From JAGPUQ01 sp049325095 (lineage in GTDB: Bacteria > Pseudomonadota > Gammaproteobacteria > Pseudomonadales > Porticoccaceae): a stretch of 64,000 bases of DNA. Positions 28,198 through 37,805 of this stretch are shown piece by piece. The notes below the pieces were generated by a model. That model saw only the letters and a program-made list of their open reading frames with translations. It ran no database searches and was not told the origin of the DNA. The stretch is from positions 1-64,000 of the forward strand of contig JBMOPO010000040.1 of the NCBI GenBank assembly GCA_049325095.1, given 5' to 3'. How positions within the stretch are numbered: the first letter of the stretch is position 1; the number at the start of each line of letters is the position of its first letter. The position numbers and the translations under genes are program-made.

Positions 28198-29748
28198 TCA
28201 ATGGCCGTCCGCCATGTGGCGGCCGATCTCGGCGCGGTCGCAGGCGGCGCTGTCCGCCTCGTGGACGATGCGCCCGCCGCGGATCACCAGCAGGCGGTCG
28301 GCGAGAGCGAGCAGTTCGTCGAGATCGTCGCTCGCCACCAGCACCGCGGCGCCGGCATTGCGCGCCGCGATGAGGCGGGCATGGATGTCCGCGGCGGCGC
28401 GAAAGTCGAGCCCGAAGCTGGGGTTGGCGACGATCAGCACGTTCACCGGCGCGGACAGCTCGCGGGCCAGCACCGCGCGTTGGACGTTGCCGCCGGAGAG
28501 GGTCTCGATCGGGCGCAACGGGTCGGGCGGGCGGACATCGAACGCGGCGATGCGCTCGCGTGCCTGAGCGCGGATCGCCGCGTGCGAGACCAAGGCGCCT
28601 GCGCGGCGGATCGGCGGCCGGTCGAAGTTGCGCAGCGCCAGGTTGTCGGCCACCGACAGCCCGCCGACGCAACCCTTGAACAGCGGCTCCTCGGGAAGCG
28701 CGAACACGCGGTGGCGGTGCATCTGCGCGCGCGTCGCGCGGTACGGCGCGCCGTCGATCGTCAGCGTGCCGCCGCTCGCCTCGCGCTGGCCGCTGAGCGC
28801 CTCGATCAGCTCCTTCTGGCCGTTGCCGGCAATGCCGGCCAGCCCCACCAGCTCGCCGCCATGCACCCTCAGCGAAACCTCGTGCACGCGCACCAGGCCG
28901 CGATCGTCGAGCACCCGCAGCCGCTCGACGACGAGCCTGGGCGCGCCCCTGCCCGGCCGCCGCGGCAGCGCGCGCGTGCCCTCGCCGGCGGCGACCGGCG
29001 CCTCGGCCTCGCCCATGATCCATTGCGCCAGCTGCTGCGGCGTCGTGCCGGCCACCGGCGCCTGCGCAACGCGGCGGCCGCGGCGCAGCACCGTCACCGC
29101 GTCGGCGTAGGCGAGCACCTCGCGGAACTTGTGCGTGATCAGCAGCACGCTGATGTCGCCGGCATGCGCCATATCGCACAGGAGCCCCAGCATCTCGTCG
29201 GCTTCCTGCAGCGTCAGCACCGAGGTGGGTTCGTCGAGGATCAGCAGCCGCTGCCGGAGGTAGAGCTGTTTGAGGACTTCGAGCTTCTGCTTTTCGCCGG
29301 CACTGAGACTCGCCACCGGTGCCGCGAGCGGCACCCGGAACGGCGCGCCGGCCATGAAGGCTTCCAGCTCGGCGCGCACGCGCCGCCAACCGATCCGCAG
29401 CGGCAGCCGGTCGCGCGCGAGCAGCAGGTTCTCGGCGACCGACAGGCCCGGCGCCAGGGTGAAATGCTGGTACACCATGCCGATGCCGAGCTGCTGCGCG
29501 GCGCGCGGATCGGCGATGTCCACCTCGCGGTTGTCGAGCAGGATCTGGCCCTGGTCGAGCCGCTGGTAGCCGATCAGGCCCTTGACCAGGGTGCTCTTGC
29601 CGGCGCCGTTCTCGCCGAGCAGCGCGTGCACGCTGCCCGGCGCCACGCGCAGCGAAACATCATCCAGCGCGCGGAAGGCGCCGAACGACTTGCCGGCGCC
29701 GATTATTTCGAGCGTGCCGGCGCGCGCGCTGTGGGCGGCTTCGCTCAT
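28198..29748 (-). CDS. ABC transporter ATPase, duplicated (nucleoside/BMP type)
   Basis: 516 residues with two nucleotide-binding halves. The first has a canonical Walker A GENGAGKST, signature SLSAGEKQK and Walker B LLILDEPTS. The second is degenerate, with GIAGNGQKE in place of Walker A and signature LSGGN. This arrangement is typical of the YufO/BmpA importers for nucleosides and sugars. It starts 5 nt after the second permease stop. Energises the importer of this biuret cluster (inferred substrate). Confidence 0.9.
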   Translation of the reverse strand: MSEAAHSARAGTLEIIGAGKSFGAFRALDDVSLRVAPGSVHALLGENGAGKSTLVKGLIGYQRLDQGQILLDNREVDIADPRAAQQLGIGMVYQHFTLAPGLSVAENLLLARDRLPLRIGWRRVRAELEAFMAGAPFRVPLAAPVASLSAGEKQKLEVLKQLYLRQRLLILDEPTSVLTLQEADEMLGLLCDMAHAGDISVLLITHKFREVLAYADAVTVLRRGRRVAQAPVAGTTPQQLAQWIMGEAEAPVAAGEGTRALPRRPGRGAPRLVVERLRVLDDRGLVRVHEVSLRVHGGELVGLAGIAGNGQKELIEALSGQREASGGTLTIDGAPYRATRAQMHRHRVFALPEEPLFKGCVGGLSVADNLALRNFDRPPIRRAGALVSHAAIRAQARERIAAFDVRPPDPLRPIETLSGGNVQRAVLARELSAPVNVLIVANPSFGLDFRAAADIHARLIAARNAGAAVLVASDDLDELLALADRLLVIRGGRIVHEADSAACDRAEIGRHMADGH

Positions 29749-29753
29749 CCTCG

Positions 29754-30674
29754 TCACCGCGTCAGCGACAGTTCGCCGGGTGCGCCGGCCAGCGTCTGTC
29801 GCGGCCTGGAGCTGGCGATCATGATCGCCAGCGTCAGCGCGTAGGGCGCCGCGTTGAACAGGTGATAGCCGGCCGAGTAGCCGATCGCCTGCAGCGCCGG
29901 CCCCAGCGCGCCGGCGGCGCCGAACAGCAGCGCGGCGGCCAGGCAGCCGAGCGGCCGCCAGCGGGCGAAGATCACCAGCGCCACCGCCATGATGCCCTGG
30001 CCGCTCGACAGGCCCTCGCTCCAGGAGCCGGGGTAGACCAGCGACAGGTAGGCGCCGCCGATGCCGGCGCAGGCGCCGCCCGCGGCCGTGGCGAGGATGC
30101 GCACTAGGCGCACCGGACAGGCCAGCGCGCGGGCCGCGCCCTCGTGATCGCCGACCAGGCGCAGCACCAGACCGGGCCGGGTGCTGCGCAAGCCCCAGTG
30201 CAGCACTCCGGCCAGCAGCAGCCCGAGCGGAAACAGTGGGTTGACCGCCAGTGCCGTGCGCCAGCGGGGGTCTTCGAGCCAGGTGCCCAGGGGCAGGCTG
30301 GCGAGCTGTGGTGCCTGCGGCTGGATGTAAGGCTTGCCGAGAAAGAATGCGAGCCCGGTGCCGAGCAGCATCAGCGCGATGCCGAAGGCGATGTCGTTGA
30401 CCCGCGGCAGCGAGCACACCAGGCCGTGCAGCAGTCCGAGCAGCAGGCCGACCCCCGCGGCGCACACCACCCCGGTCCAGGCCGACTGGCTGAGGTAGGC
30501 GGCGGCATAGGCGGACATGGCGCCCGCCACCAGGATGCCTTCGAGGCCCAGATTCACCCGCCCGCTTTTCTCGGTGATGCACTCGCCGAGACTGACGAAC
30601 AGGTAGGGGGTGCCGACCCGGATCGCGCCGCCGACGATGCCGATGGCCAAAGTGGTCAGGGCGTCCTCAGCCAT
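29754..30674 (-). CDS. ABC transporter permease (YufQ-like)
   Basis: 306 residues, 8-9 predicted membrane segments, with the family motif VNLGLEGILVAGA near residue 40 and a conserved NDIAFGIALMLLGTG. It overlaps the first permease by 8 nt. Forms the membrane pore with it. Confidence 0.88.
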   Translation of the reverse strand: MAEDALTTLAIGIVGGAIRVGTPYLFVSLGECITEKSGRVNLGLEGILVAGAMSAYAAAYLSQSAWTGVVCAAGVGLLLGLLHGLVCSLPRVNDIAFGIALMLLGTGLAFFLGKPYIQPQAPQLASLPLGTWLEDPRWRTALAVNPLFPLGLLLAGVLHWGLRSTRPGLVLRLVGDHEGAARALACPVRLVRILATAAGGACAGIGGAYLSLVYPGSWSEGLSSGQGIMAVALVIFARWRPLGCLAAALLFGAAGALGPALQAIGYSAGYHLFNAAPYALTLAIMIASSRPRQTLAGAPGELSLTR

Positions 30675-31416
30675 GGCGCGGCTCCGCGCTCGGCCCCAGC
30701 CGCAGCCGCCAGGTGCCGACGCGCCCTTGCAGCGCCTCCCAGGCCAGCAGGTTGGCGAAGATCAGCCCTTGCAGCACCAGGGTCGCCGCATCGGGCAGAT
30801 CGAGCCGGCGTTGCAGCAGGCTGCCACTGGCGCCTATGCCGCCGACCAGCACCGCGCACAGGATCACCGCGAGCGGGTTCTGGTGCGCCGCGAAGGCCAC
30901 CAGGATGCCGGCGGTGCCGTAGCCGGACAGCAGCGAGGCATTGGCGCTGCCCTGCACCGCGGCGACCTCGAACATGCCGGCGAGCCCGGCCGCTGCGCCG
31001 CCGGCCGCGCAGGCGCCGATCACCAGCCAGCCGGCCAGCATCGCGGCGAGCGCCATCAGCGGCAGCGCCAGTGCGGCCGGCAGGCCGGGCGCGACGATCG
31101 CCAGCGTACCGGCGGCCAGGCCACCGAGCGCCAGCGTGCCCTCGCCGCCGATCACGATCAGCCCGGCACGCGCAGGCAGCAGCACGCACAGCGCCGTCAG
31201 CATCAGCGGCGCCGCGCGCTGCAGGGTGTTGGCGAGCGCGAACGGCGAGCCGAAGGCGCCCCGCCACATTAGGCCCAGGGCCTGCGCCGCCGACACGCCG
31301 TGCAGCTCCAGAAACAGCGCAAACAGCGCCAAGGCCGCGGCAGTGGCCAGCGTCGTGGGCAGTGCGCCGGCTGCCGCACCGGCCGCCCGGCGCAGGGCGG
31401 GAGCCGCCGGGATCAT
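30667..31416 (-). CDS. ABC transporter permease (YufP-like)
   Basis: 249 residues, hydrophobic. The conserved segments are FALANTLQRAAPLMLTALCVLLPARAG and IGGEGTLALGGLAAG, the equivalent of the G-E-G motif in the partner permease. Its ATG overlaps the stop of the binding-protein gene (ATGA). It is shorter than many YufP homologues (about 350) because the N-terminal helix region is short. Confidence 0.86.
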   Translation of the reverse strand: MIPAAPALRRAAGAAAGALPTTLATAAALALFALFLELHGVSAAQALGLMWRGAFGSPFALANTLQRAAPLMLTALCVLLPARAGLIVIGGEGTLALGGLAAGTLAIVAPGLPAALALPLMALAAMLAGWLVIGACAAGGAAAGLAGMFEVAAVQGSANASLLSGYGTAGILVAFAAHQNPLAVILCAVLVGGIGASGSLLQRRLDLPDAATLVLQGLIFANLLAWEALQGRVGTWRLRLGPSAEPRHG

Positions 31417-32519
31417 CCCGGGATCGAGCCGATGACGCCTTCGACCAGGTAGTTCATGCTCTCCAGCGCAAGGTCGGTCTGCTTCAGCGTCGTACCCGCG
31501 GCGATCACGGTGTTGCCGCCGTTGTCCTTGAGCGGTCCTGTGAAGATGTCGAAGCTGGCGGCCAGCATCGCCGCCCGGGTCTGGTCGATCTGGGTGCGGG
31601 CGGGCGCCGGTGTCGCCGCGGTGTAGGCGGACATCCTGACGAAGCCCTCCCTGAGGCCGCCGCGGGTGAAGTTCGAAAACGGCGCGCCGGACTGCGCGGC
31701 GGCGACGTACTGTCGGTAGACCGTCTCCCAGTTCCATTCGGCGCCGGTCAGGTAGTGCCTGGGCGCGAGCACCGACTGGTCGGCGTGGTAGCCGCACACG
31801 AACAGGCCGCGCCGGGTGGCGGTCTCGACCAGCACCTTGGGACTGTCGACGTGGCAGGTGACGACGTCGACACCCTGGTCGGCGAGCGAGTTGGTCGCCT
31901 CGGCTTCCTTGACCGGCAGGGACCAGTCGCCGGTGAAGATCACCTGGGTGGTGATGTCCGGCCGCACCGAGCGCGCGCCCAGGGTGAAGGCATTGATGTT
32001 GCGCAGCACCTGCGGGATCGGCTTGGCGGCGACGAAGCCGAGCTTGCCGGACTTGCTGGCGTGGCCGGCGGCGATGCCGTTCAGATACTGGCATTCGTCG
32101 ATGTAGCCGAAGTAGCTGCCGACGTTGGCCGGATCCCTACCGGCCTGCCACAACCCGCCGCAGTGGGCGAAGCGCACCGCCGGATACCTGGGTGCGAGCT
32201 TGACCACGTGGGGGAAATAGCCGAACGAGGTCGCGAAGATCAGCCCGGCGCCGTCCTCGACGATCATGGCTTCCATGACCTTCTGCACGGCGACGGTCTC
32301 GGGCACGTTCTCCTGCTCGACGACCTTGACGCCGGCCAGGCCTTTGAGCTTGGCGACCGCCTGCGCGTGCGCCTGGTTGTAGCCGTAGTCGTCGTGGGGG
32401 CCGACGTAGAGCGCGCCGACCACCAGCGGTTCCGCGGCGCGCGCGCGCCCGAACGGCAGTGCCGCGGTGGCCGCCAGCGCGGCGGTGGACGCGAGAAAGC
32501 GACGGCGATCGATGTTCAT
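31413..32519 (-). CDS. BMP-family substrate-binding protein of an ABC importer
   Basis: 368 residues with a twin-arginine signal (DRRRFLAS). The mature protein follows the BmpA/Med purine-nucleoside-binding plan: VGALYVGPHDDYGYNQAHAQA, IFATSFGYFPHV, GFVAAKPIPQVLRNINAFTLGA and TCHVDSPKVLVETATRRG. Position beside BiuH and AtzF suggests uptake of biuret, a cyclic ureide or a nucleobase-like compound rather than nucleosides. First gene of the importer operon; 89 nt after atzF. Confidence 0.9.
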   Translation of the reverse strand: MNIDRRRFLASTAALAATAALPFGRARAAEPLVVGALYVGPHDDYGYNQAHAQAVAKLKGLAGVKVVEQENVPETVAVQKVMEAMIVEDGAGLIFATSFGYFPHVVKLAPRYPAVRFAHCGGLWQAGRDPANVGSYFGYIDECQYLNGIAAGHASKSGKLGFVAAKPIPQVLRNINAFTLGARSVRPDITTQVIFTGDWSLPVKEAEATNSLADQGVDVVTCHVDSPKVLVETATRRGLFVCGYHADQSVLAPRHYLTGAEWNWETVYRQYVAAAQSGAPFSNFTRGGLREGFVRMSAYTAATPAPARTQIDQTRAAMLAASFDIFTGPLKDNGGNTVIAAGTTLKQTDLALESMNYLVEGVIGSIPG

Positions 32520-32608
32520 GGGTTAAAGCTCCTCTGGTAATGAACGGTTGCGGGACCCTGCACCGCCCCGGCCCGCGGGCCGAGAGCGCGGGCGGAGGAT
32601 GGAACCTG

Positions 32609-34417
32609 TCATGGGGACGCCAGCCACGCCCGCCAGCCGCCGCAGGCGGTGATGTCATGCGCACCGGCGAGCGCCGCGGCTTCGCACAGAAAGCCTTTTA
32701 CGCTGCGGCCGTCGGCGAGTTCGACGGTGCCGATGGCGAGCGGTGCCGGCACGCCGGCCAGAAAGCCGCCGACCGCGGCCAGCGGCAGGCGCCAGACCTC
32801 GACCTCGATGGCGCCGCCGCCGGGCTCGCGCACCAGGCCGGGGCGCGGCGGCTCGAAACCGGCCAGCGCGTACAGCCGGTAGGCCGCTGCGGTGTGCGTG
32901 CGTTCGACCAGGCGCGCACCGCGATCGGTGAGTTCGTGGTTCAGCGGCAGGCCCTGCAGATGGCCGCCGCACACCGCGATGTCGAGCGCGGCGACTTCGT
33001 CGCGCGGTGAGAGCGGCGGGGTGTCGGCGAGCACCAGCCCGGCGGCGCCCGCGGTGACATTGAGCACCCGGTGCAGGCGGTCGCCCAGCGCCAGCAGCGC
33101 CCGGTCGTGCCCGGCCGGCGCCTGCAGCGTCACGCCGAACGGCAGGCCGCCGGCGAGAAACCCCGCCGGCACCGCCAGCGCGCACAGGTCCAGCAGGTTG
33201 ACGTGGTTGCTGTAGTGGCCGAGGCGCGTGTTGCTGGCGATGGGGTCGGCGAGCACTTGCGCCCGCGTGTACGGGCGTGGAAGCGTCGGTGTGACCAGGC
33301 AGGCGATGTCCCGCCACAGGGGCTCGATGGCGCGGCGCAGCGCGCGCAGGCGGTAGTCGGCGGCGAACAGCGCGGCCGCGGTGTAGCGGTCGGCGCCGAG
33401 GATGATGTCGCGCACCACCGGGAGCACGGCGTCCGGCCGGCGGTCCAGGAAATCGCCCAGCGCCAGGCGCCGCTCGGCCAGCCACGGGCCCTCGTAGAGC
33501 AGTAGCGCGGCTTCGCGGAAGGGTGCGTAGTCGATGGGCTTCGCACTGCCGCCGAGCGCTTCGAGCGCCGCCACGGCGCGCGCGAAGGCGGCCGCGCCCG
33601 CGGCGTCGCCGTCGAAGTCGAGCTGCTCCGGCCGCGGCACGCCGAAGCGAAAGCCCGCTCCGGGCGCCGGCACATCGGGCCAGTCGGCGCGCGCGAAGGG
33701 ATCCTCGGCATCGAAGCCGGCGATCACCTCCAGCACCGCGGCGGCATCGGCGCAGGTCAGCGCGAACACCGACACGCAGTCCAGCGAGCGGCAGGCGGGC
33801 AGCACGCCGCGGCTGCTGACCAGGCCGCGGCTGGGCTTCAGACCGATCAGATTGCCCAGCGCCGCCGGCACCCGGCCGGAGCCGGCGGTGTCGGTGCCGA
33901 GCGCAAAGCTGACCAGCCCGTGTGCCAGCGCCAGCGCCGAACCCGAGCTCGACCCGCCGCAGATGTAGGCCGGATCGAAGGCGTTGGCCGGCGCGCCATA
34001 GGGCGTGCGGGTGCCGGAAAGACCGGTGGCGAATTGGTCCAGATTGGTCTTGCCGACCAGTAGCGCGCCGGCGTCGAGCAGGCGCTGTACGGCGGGCGCG
34101 GTCAGCTCGGGTACATAAGCAAAATCCGGGCAGGCGGCGGTGGTCGGCAAGCCGGCGACGTCGAGGTTGTCCTTGACCGCGAAGGGCACGCCGTGCAGCG
34201 GCCCGCGCGCCGCCGGCGGCAGCGCGTCGAGCGCGGCGGCGCGCTCGCGCAGCGTCGCGTCCCCAACCTCGCTGATCCAGATGCCGTCGGCCGCTGTCGC
34301 GCGGCGCCGGGCGATGAGCTGTTCGGCCAGCGCCGCGACGCCGCGCCCGGAGTCCAGCGCCCGGCGCAACGCGGCGAGGTCGGGCAGCGGCGGGGCGGCG
34401 CCGGGCGCGGTCGCCAT
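32609..34417 (-). CDS. atzF: Allophanate hydrolase AtzF
   Basis: Splits allophanate to ammonia and CO2, the step after BiuH. 602 residues: amidase-signature domain with Lys82, Ser156 (GGSSSGS) and Ser180 (DTAGSGR), the same 74/24 spacing as in the known enzyme. From about 470 there is a C-terminal domain with GFLCEAAAL and the hallmark DITACGGWRAWL near the end. This extra domain separates it from generic amidases. It starts 5 nt after the stop of the channel gene and is clearly cotranscribed. Confidence 0.92.
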   Translation of the reverse strand: MATAPGAAPPLPDLAALRRALDSGRGVAALAEQLIARRRATAADGIWISEVGDATLRERAAALDALPPAARGPLHGVPFAVKDNLDVAGLPTTAACPDFAYVPELTAPAVQRLLDAGALLVGKTNLDQFATGLSGTRTPYGAPANAFDPAYICGGSSSGSALALAHGLVSFALGTDTAGSGRVPAALGNLIGLKPSRGLVSSRGVLPACRSLDCVSVFALTCADAAAVLEVIAGFDAEDPFARADWPDVPAPGAGFRFGVPRPEQLDFDGDAAGAAAFARAVAALEALGGSAKPIDYAPFREAALLLYEGPWLAERRLALGDFLDRRPDAVLPVVRDIILGADRYTAAALFAADYRLRALRRAIEPLWRDIACLVTPTLPRPYTRAQVLADPIASNTRLGHYSNHVNLLDLCALAVPAGFLAGGLPFGVTLQAPAGHDRALLALGDRLHRVLNVTAGAAGLVLADTPPLSPRDEVAALDIAVCGGHLQGLPLNHELTDRGARLVERTHTAAAYRLYALAGFEPPRPGLVREPGGGAIEVEVWRLPLAAVGGFLAGVPAPLAIGTVELADGRSVKGFLCEAAALAGAHDITACGGWRAWLASP

Positions 34418-34422
34418 CCGGC

Positions 34423-35244
34423 TCACCAAATCCACTTCACCATGGCCTGGGGCACGTCCTCGTCCATGTCGTCGATGCCCAACTTGTTGCGCCAGATCTG
34501 GTACTCGACGCCGGCCTGCAGCTTGCCGGCGCCGAAACCTGCGAGCTCGCCCACGTCCAGCAGCAGGCGCGGTGCGGTGATGATGTTGTCCTGCAGCGGG
34601 TCCTCGCCCCAGGCGTAGTCGAAGAAGCCCTCGAACATCAGCGGCACCGGGCCGAGCTTGAACGGCAGCGCCCACGCCAGCGTCACCTGCTGGCCGGTGT
34701 CGATGCCCGACGCCTGGTTGTCGCGGATGTACCAGTTGACCTGGAAGAACTGGAACTTGGGCAGATTCAGGTCCACCGCCAGGCCGTACAGCCAGGTCTG
34801 CTCGACCGGCGATTCGGGGATTTCCAGCGTGGCGGTGAACAGCAGGTCCCTGGCGATGCCCCAGGACAGCTCCTTGTCGAAGAACAGCTTGCCGATCGAC
34901 AGCCGCGGCGAGAGCTCCGCGTAGAAGCTGCCGTCGGCTTCCGTGGTGGTGCCGAAGGCGTCGCCCTCGCGGTCCGGGTTGGTGATGTCGATGAAGATGA
35001 AGTTGTCGCCGTACTGCCACACATTGAAGTGCTCGATGGTGACGATGCCGGCCTCGTCCGTCTCGCTGAAACCGCCGTCGGGATCGAAGTCGGCGTAGCG
35101 GCTGCCGTGCAGATACTGGATGTTGGTGGTGGCGAACAGCGCCGAGCCGGCCTGCGCCGGCTCGGCGCTCAGGCCGCCGAGCGCCAGGCTCAGGGCCAGG
35201 GCTGACAGCGTGCGGTGCGGGGCCGGGGTGTGGATGCGCTTCAT
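34423..35244 (-). CDS. Tsx-like nucleoside-channel outer-membrane protein
   Basis: 273 residues with signal peptide (LSALALSLALGGLSAEPAQA) and beta-strand pattern of Tsx-type channels: TNIQYLHGSRYAD, VWQYGDNFIFIDITN, SFYAELSPRLSIGK and a terminal aromatic, VKWIW. AGGAG sets the start at 35244. Probably lets the cluster's substrate through the outer membrane. First gene of the operon; a one-mismatch copy of the GntR operator lies 35 nt upstream. Confidence 0.82.
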   Translation of the reverse strand: MKRIHTPAPHRTLSALALSLALGGLSAEPAQAGSALFATTNIQYLHGSRYADFDPDGGFSETDEAGIVTIEHFNVWQYGDNFIFIDITNPDREGDAFGTTTEADGSFYAELSPRLSIGKLFFDKELSWGIARDLLFTATLEIPESPVEQTWLYGLAVDLNLPKFQFFQVNWYIRDNQASGIDTGQQVTLAWALPFKLGPVPLMFEGFFDYAWGEDPLQDNIITAPRLLLDVGELAGFGAGKLQAGVEYQIWRNKLGIDDMDEDVPQAMVKWIW

Positions 35245-35278
35245 GGTGGGGACTCCTGCCAGGTTATTGAATGCCACG

Positions 35279-35288
35279 ATGTATGCAA
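35279..35288 (-). promoter_or_regulatory. Candidate GntR operator before the channel-atzF-ABC operon
   Basis: ATGTATGCAA on the plus strand shares 9 of 10 bases with the reverse complement (TTGTATGCAA) of the copy at 37668-37677, and 8 of 10 with the perfect palindrome at 37806-37815. Position is right for control of the minus-strand operon that starts at 35244. Confidence 0.55.
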
Positions 35289-35341
35289 ATAGACGCTGAA
35301 AAATGGGCGGGCCGGTTGCCACCGGTCCCGCCCGCCCGGGA

Positions 35342-36910
35342 TCAGTCGGTCGCTTCGATCGCCACGTTCCCCACGCCGACTGCCTTGGGGACCGCCTGTC
35401 GCGCCAGCACCATCAGCCCGCCGGCCACCAGCAGGTAGGCGCTGGCGACGGCCGGGCTCTGGGCGATGCCGATGGCCTCGCTATGCATGAACCCGAAGAA
35501 CGTCAGCACCGCGCCGGCCAGCGCGAAGCCGGCGGCCCGGCCATGGGCGCGATCGATGATGCAGGCGGCGACGGCCGCCAGGATCAGGCTGGTCAGGATG
35601 GCGCCGCTGCCGAGCAGTTCCAGGCCGTGGTAGAGCACGCCGGTGCCGGCCAGCTTGTCGAGGCCGACCGCCGCGGCATTGGTGCCGGCGGCGCCGAGCG
35701 CGTTGTCGATCATCAGCTTGCCCCAGCCGGCCACCTGGGGAATCAGCGCCAGAATCACCGCCGGGGCGTGGCTCTTGGGCGTTTCCTGGAAAGCCTGGGC
35801 GCCGATCAGCATGCCGATGTAGAGCAGGATCGGCGAGATGGCCACCACCGGGATCAGCGCCATCATCACCGCCAGGATGCCGAACCAGGACAGGATCAAC
35901 ACCATCACGCCGGTGGCGGCCGAGTAGCCGATGCGCCCGCCGATCGCCTTCCAGCCCGGGTGGCCGATGTACACCGCATTGATGAAGGGGTTGCCCAGCA
36001 GGCAGCCGATCAGGCTCACCACGCCGTCGGCGGTGATCACGCGGGTGGTGGGAAAGCGGTCGCCACCTGCCGCGGCGCTCTCCACGTTGTCCATGGCCTC
36101 GACCAGGTCGTAGATGCCGAACGGAATGGCGGTGACCAGGATCACCGCCAGATACTCGAAGCCGCCGAACACGTGGCCGACGGCCGGCAGCGGCACCGAG
36201 AAGCCGAAGCTCGCGAACGAGGCGCCGAGTTTGTCCAGACTCATGCCGCCGAAGTCGAAGCCGAACGCCAGCCCGCCCCAGGCGATCAGCGAGCCGACGC
36301 CGATCGCCACCAGCCCGGCCGGGATGCCCTTCCAGTAGCGCACGCCGCCGAACCAGCTCGCCAGCAGGATCGCGAAGCAGACCAGCCCGATCACCGGGTC
36401 CAGGTACAGGTCGAGCGCCGGCTTCATCGAGATGAAGGCGATCGACACCCCGGCCAGCGCGCCCAGCAGCGCCGCCCGCGGGGTGATCTTCCTGATCCAC
36501 GGCGCCACGAAGCCGCCGGCCATGAGCACGAAGCTCTGCACGAACACCCAGGTCAGCCCGGCCTCCCAGCCCTTGATCGGATCACCGCTGGCGGCCGCGA
36601 TCGGCAGCATGATCACGAACACCACCACGAACATGTGCGGCACCGAAATGCCCGACGGCAGCGCGCAGACCGTGTCGCGGCCTTCCTCCTTGGCGAGCTG
36701 ATAGGCCAGCCAGGCGTAGTAGACAGTGGACAGGAACAGCATCAGCCCGGTCGCCGGCAGGATGCGCCCGAACACGATGTCGTCCGGCAGCTTGATGACG
36801 TAGCGCAGCAGGGCGGTCAGCGTCAGCAGGTTGACCAGGATGTTGGTGCCGAAGCCGAAGAACGCGTTCCAGTCGCCGGGCGACCAGAGTTTCGGGGCGG
36901 TGCGATTCAT
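35342..36910 (-). CDS. NCS2/AzgA-like nucleobase permease
   Basis: 522 residues with 12-14 predicted membrane helices. Seen motifs: FGFGTNILVNLLTLTALLRYV, the half-helix segment LPSGISVPHMF, IPFGIYDLVEAMDNVESA in place of the classic NCS2 signature, and a conserved GNPFINAVYIGHPGWKAIGGR. Likely proton symport of a purine-like or cyclic ureide compound; with BiuH/AtzF nearby, biuret or a triazine breakdown product is plausible. GAGGA supports the start. It is cotranscribed with the frameshifted hydrolase upstream. Confidence 0.82.
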   Translation of the reverse strand: MNRTAPKLWSPGDWNAFFGFGTNILVNLLTLTALLRYVIKLPDDIVFGRILPATGLMLFLSTVYYAWLAYQLAKEEGRDTVCALPSGISVPHMFVVVFVIMLPIAAASGDPIKGWEAGLTWVFVQSFVLMAGGFVAPWIRKITPRAALLGALAGVSIAFISMKPALDLYLDPVIGLVCFAILLASWFGGVRYWKGIPAGLVAIGVGSLIAWGGLAFGFDFGGMSLDKLGASFASFGFSVPLPAVGHVFGGFEYLAVILVTAIPFGIYDLVEAMDNVESAAAGGDRFPTTRVITADGVVSLIGCLLGNPFINAVYIGHPGWKAIGGRIGYSAATGVMVLILSWFGILAVMMALIPVVAISPILLYIGMLIGAQAFQETPKSHAPAVILALIPQVAGWGKLMIDNALGAAGTNAAAVGLDKLAGTGVLYHGLELLGSGAILTSLILAAVAACIIDRAHGRAAGFALAGAVLTFFGFMHSEAIGIAQSPAVASAYLLVAGGLMVLARQAVPKAVGVGNVAIEATD

Positions 36911-36939
36911 GGCCAGGTCCTCGGGGTGGGTGGCAGGGG

Positions 36940-37637
36940 TCAGGCAGCGGCAGGCGATAGCGCGGCACACACGGTGGCCGAGTCGGCAACCCAGCCGAAA
37001 ATGCCGCCCTGGGCGCAGATCATCTCCAGCGCCACGCGGTGAAATTCCGGGAAGTACGAAGCCACCGCATCGCTGACCACCAGGCATTCGAAGCCGCGGT
37101 CGTTGGCCTCGCGCACGGTGGTGTGCACGCACACCTCGGTGGTGACGCCGGCCACCAGCAGCGGATGCCGGCCTTGGCCAGGATCAGCGTCAGGTCGGTC
37201 TGGTAGAAGGCGCCCTTGCCGGGCTTGTCGACGACCGGTTCGCCGGGAGCGGGCGCCAGCTCCGGCACGATGTCGTGGCCGGGTTCGCCGCGGATCAGGA
37301 TGCGGCCCATGGGGCCGGCGTCACCGATGCGGGTCGGCCCCCTGCCGCGGGCGAGCTTGGCCGGCGGTGCGTCGCTCAGATCCGGGCGGTGCCCCTCGCG
37401 GGTGTGCACCACCAGCAGCCCGGCCTTGCGGGCCACGTCGAGCAGGCGCTGACAGGGCGCGATGGCGCTGCGCAGCAGCGACACGTCGTTGCCCAGCATG
37501 GCGCCGAAGCCGCCCGGTTCCAGGAAGTCGCGCTGCATGTCGATGACGAGCAGCGCCGTACTGGCCGGGGTCAGGCGCAGCGGACGGGGGCGCGCGGGGA
37601 TCTCCAGCGATGCCTTGGAGGAGGGAGGTTCGGTCAT
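36940..37637 (-). pseudogene. Second BiuH-like cysteine hydrolase, single-base frameshift
   Basis: The first 158 codons encode an isochorismatase-family enzyme (VIDMQRDF, EGHRPDLSD, DKPGKGAF). Near 37163 the frame breaks after KAGIR and the rest continues one base off as LLVAGVTTEVCVHTTVREANDRG and GGIFGWVADSA, ending at 36940. Adding one base restores a 232-residue protein with Asp, Lys and Cys catalytic residues. About 40-45% similar by eye to biuH. It is either a recent pseudogene or a sequencing error. The DAVASYFPEFHR loop differs from BiuH, so the substrate may differ too. Confidence 0.8.
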
Positions 37638-37667
37638 CGGGGGCGTCCGGCTCAGGTCTCGGATTGC

Positions 37668-37677
37668 TTGCATACAA
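37668..37677 (-). promoter_or_regulatory. Candidate GntR operator before the hydrolase-permease operon
   Basis: TTGCATACAA, inside the wider imperfect palindrome CTTGCATACAAG, differs by one base from TTGTATACAA found before the regulator gene. It lies 31 nt upstream of the hydrolase start (minus strand). Confidence 0.6.
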
Positions 37678-37805
37678 GTTGGAATTCAAGATGCGTGCCA
37701 TCGCCCGTACCGTCGCCAACTGCTTGAAAATTATTCGGATCCGGCCGCTGAAGCGGCTGTGGACGCTGCGAAGGAGCAGTTTGCGCACCACTTTCGCCCC
37801 ATTTG

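Noticed and set aside
30144..32540. 798-codon open frame on the plus strand
   Set aside because: Antisense to the ABC importer genes, no recognisable domain, composition typical of a GC-rich shadow frame.
35303..37042. 579-codon open frame on the plus strand
   Set aside because: Antisense to the NCS2 permease; His/Asp/Gln/Arg-rich product without domain.
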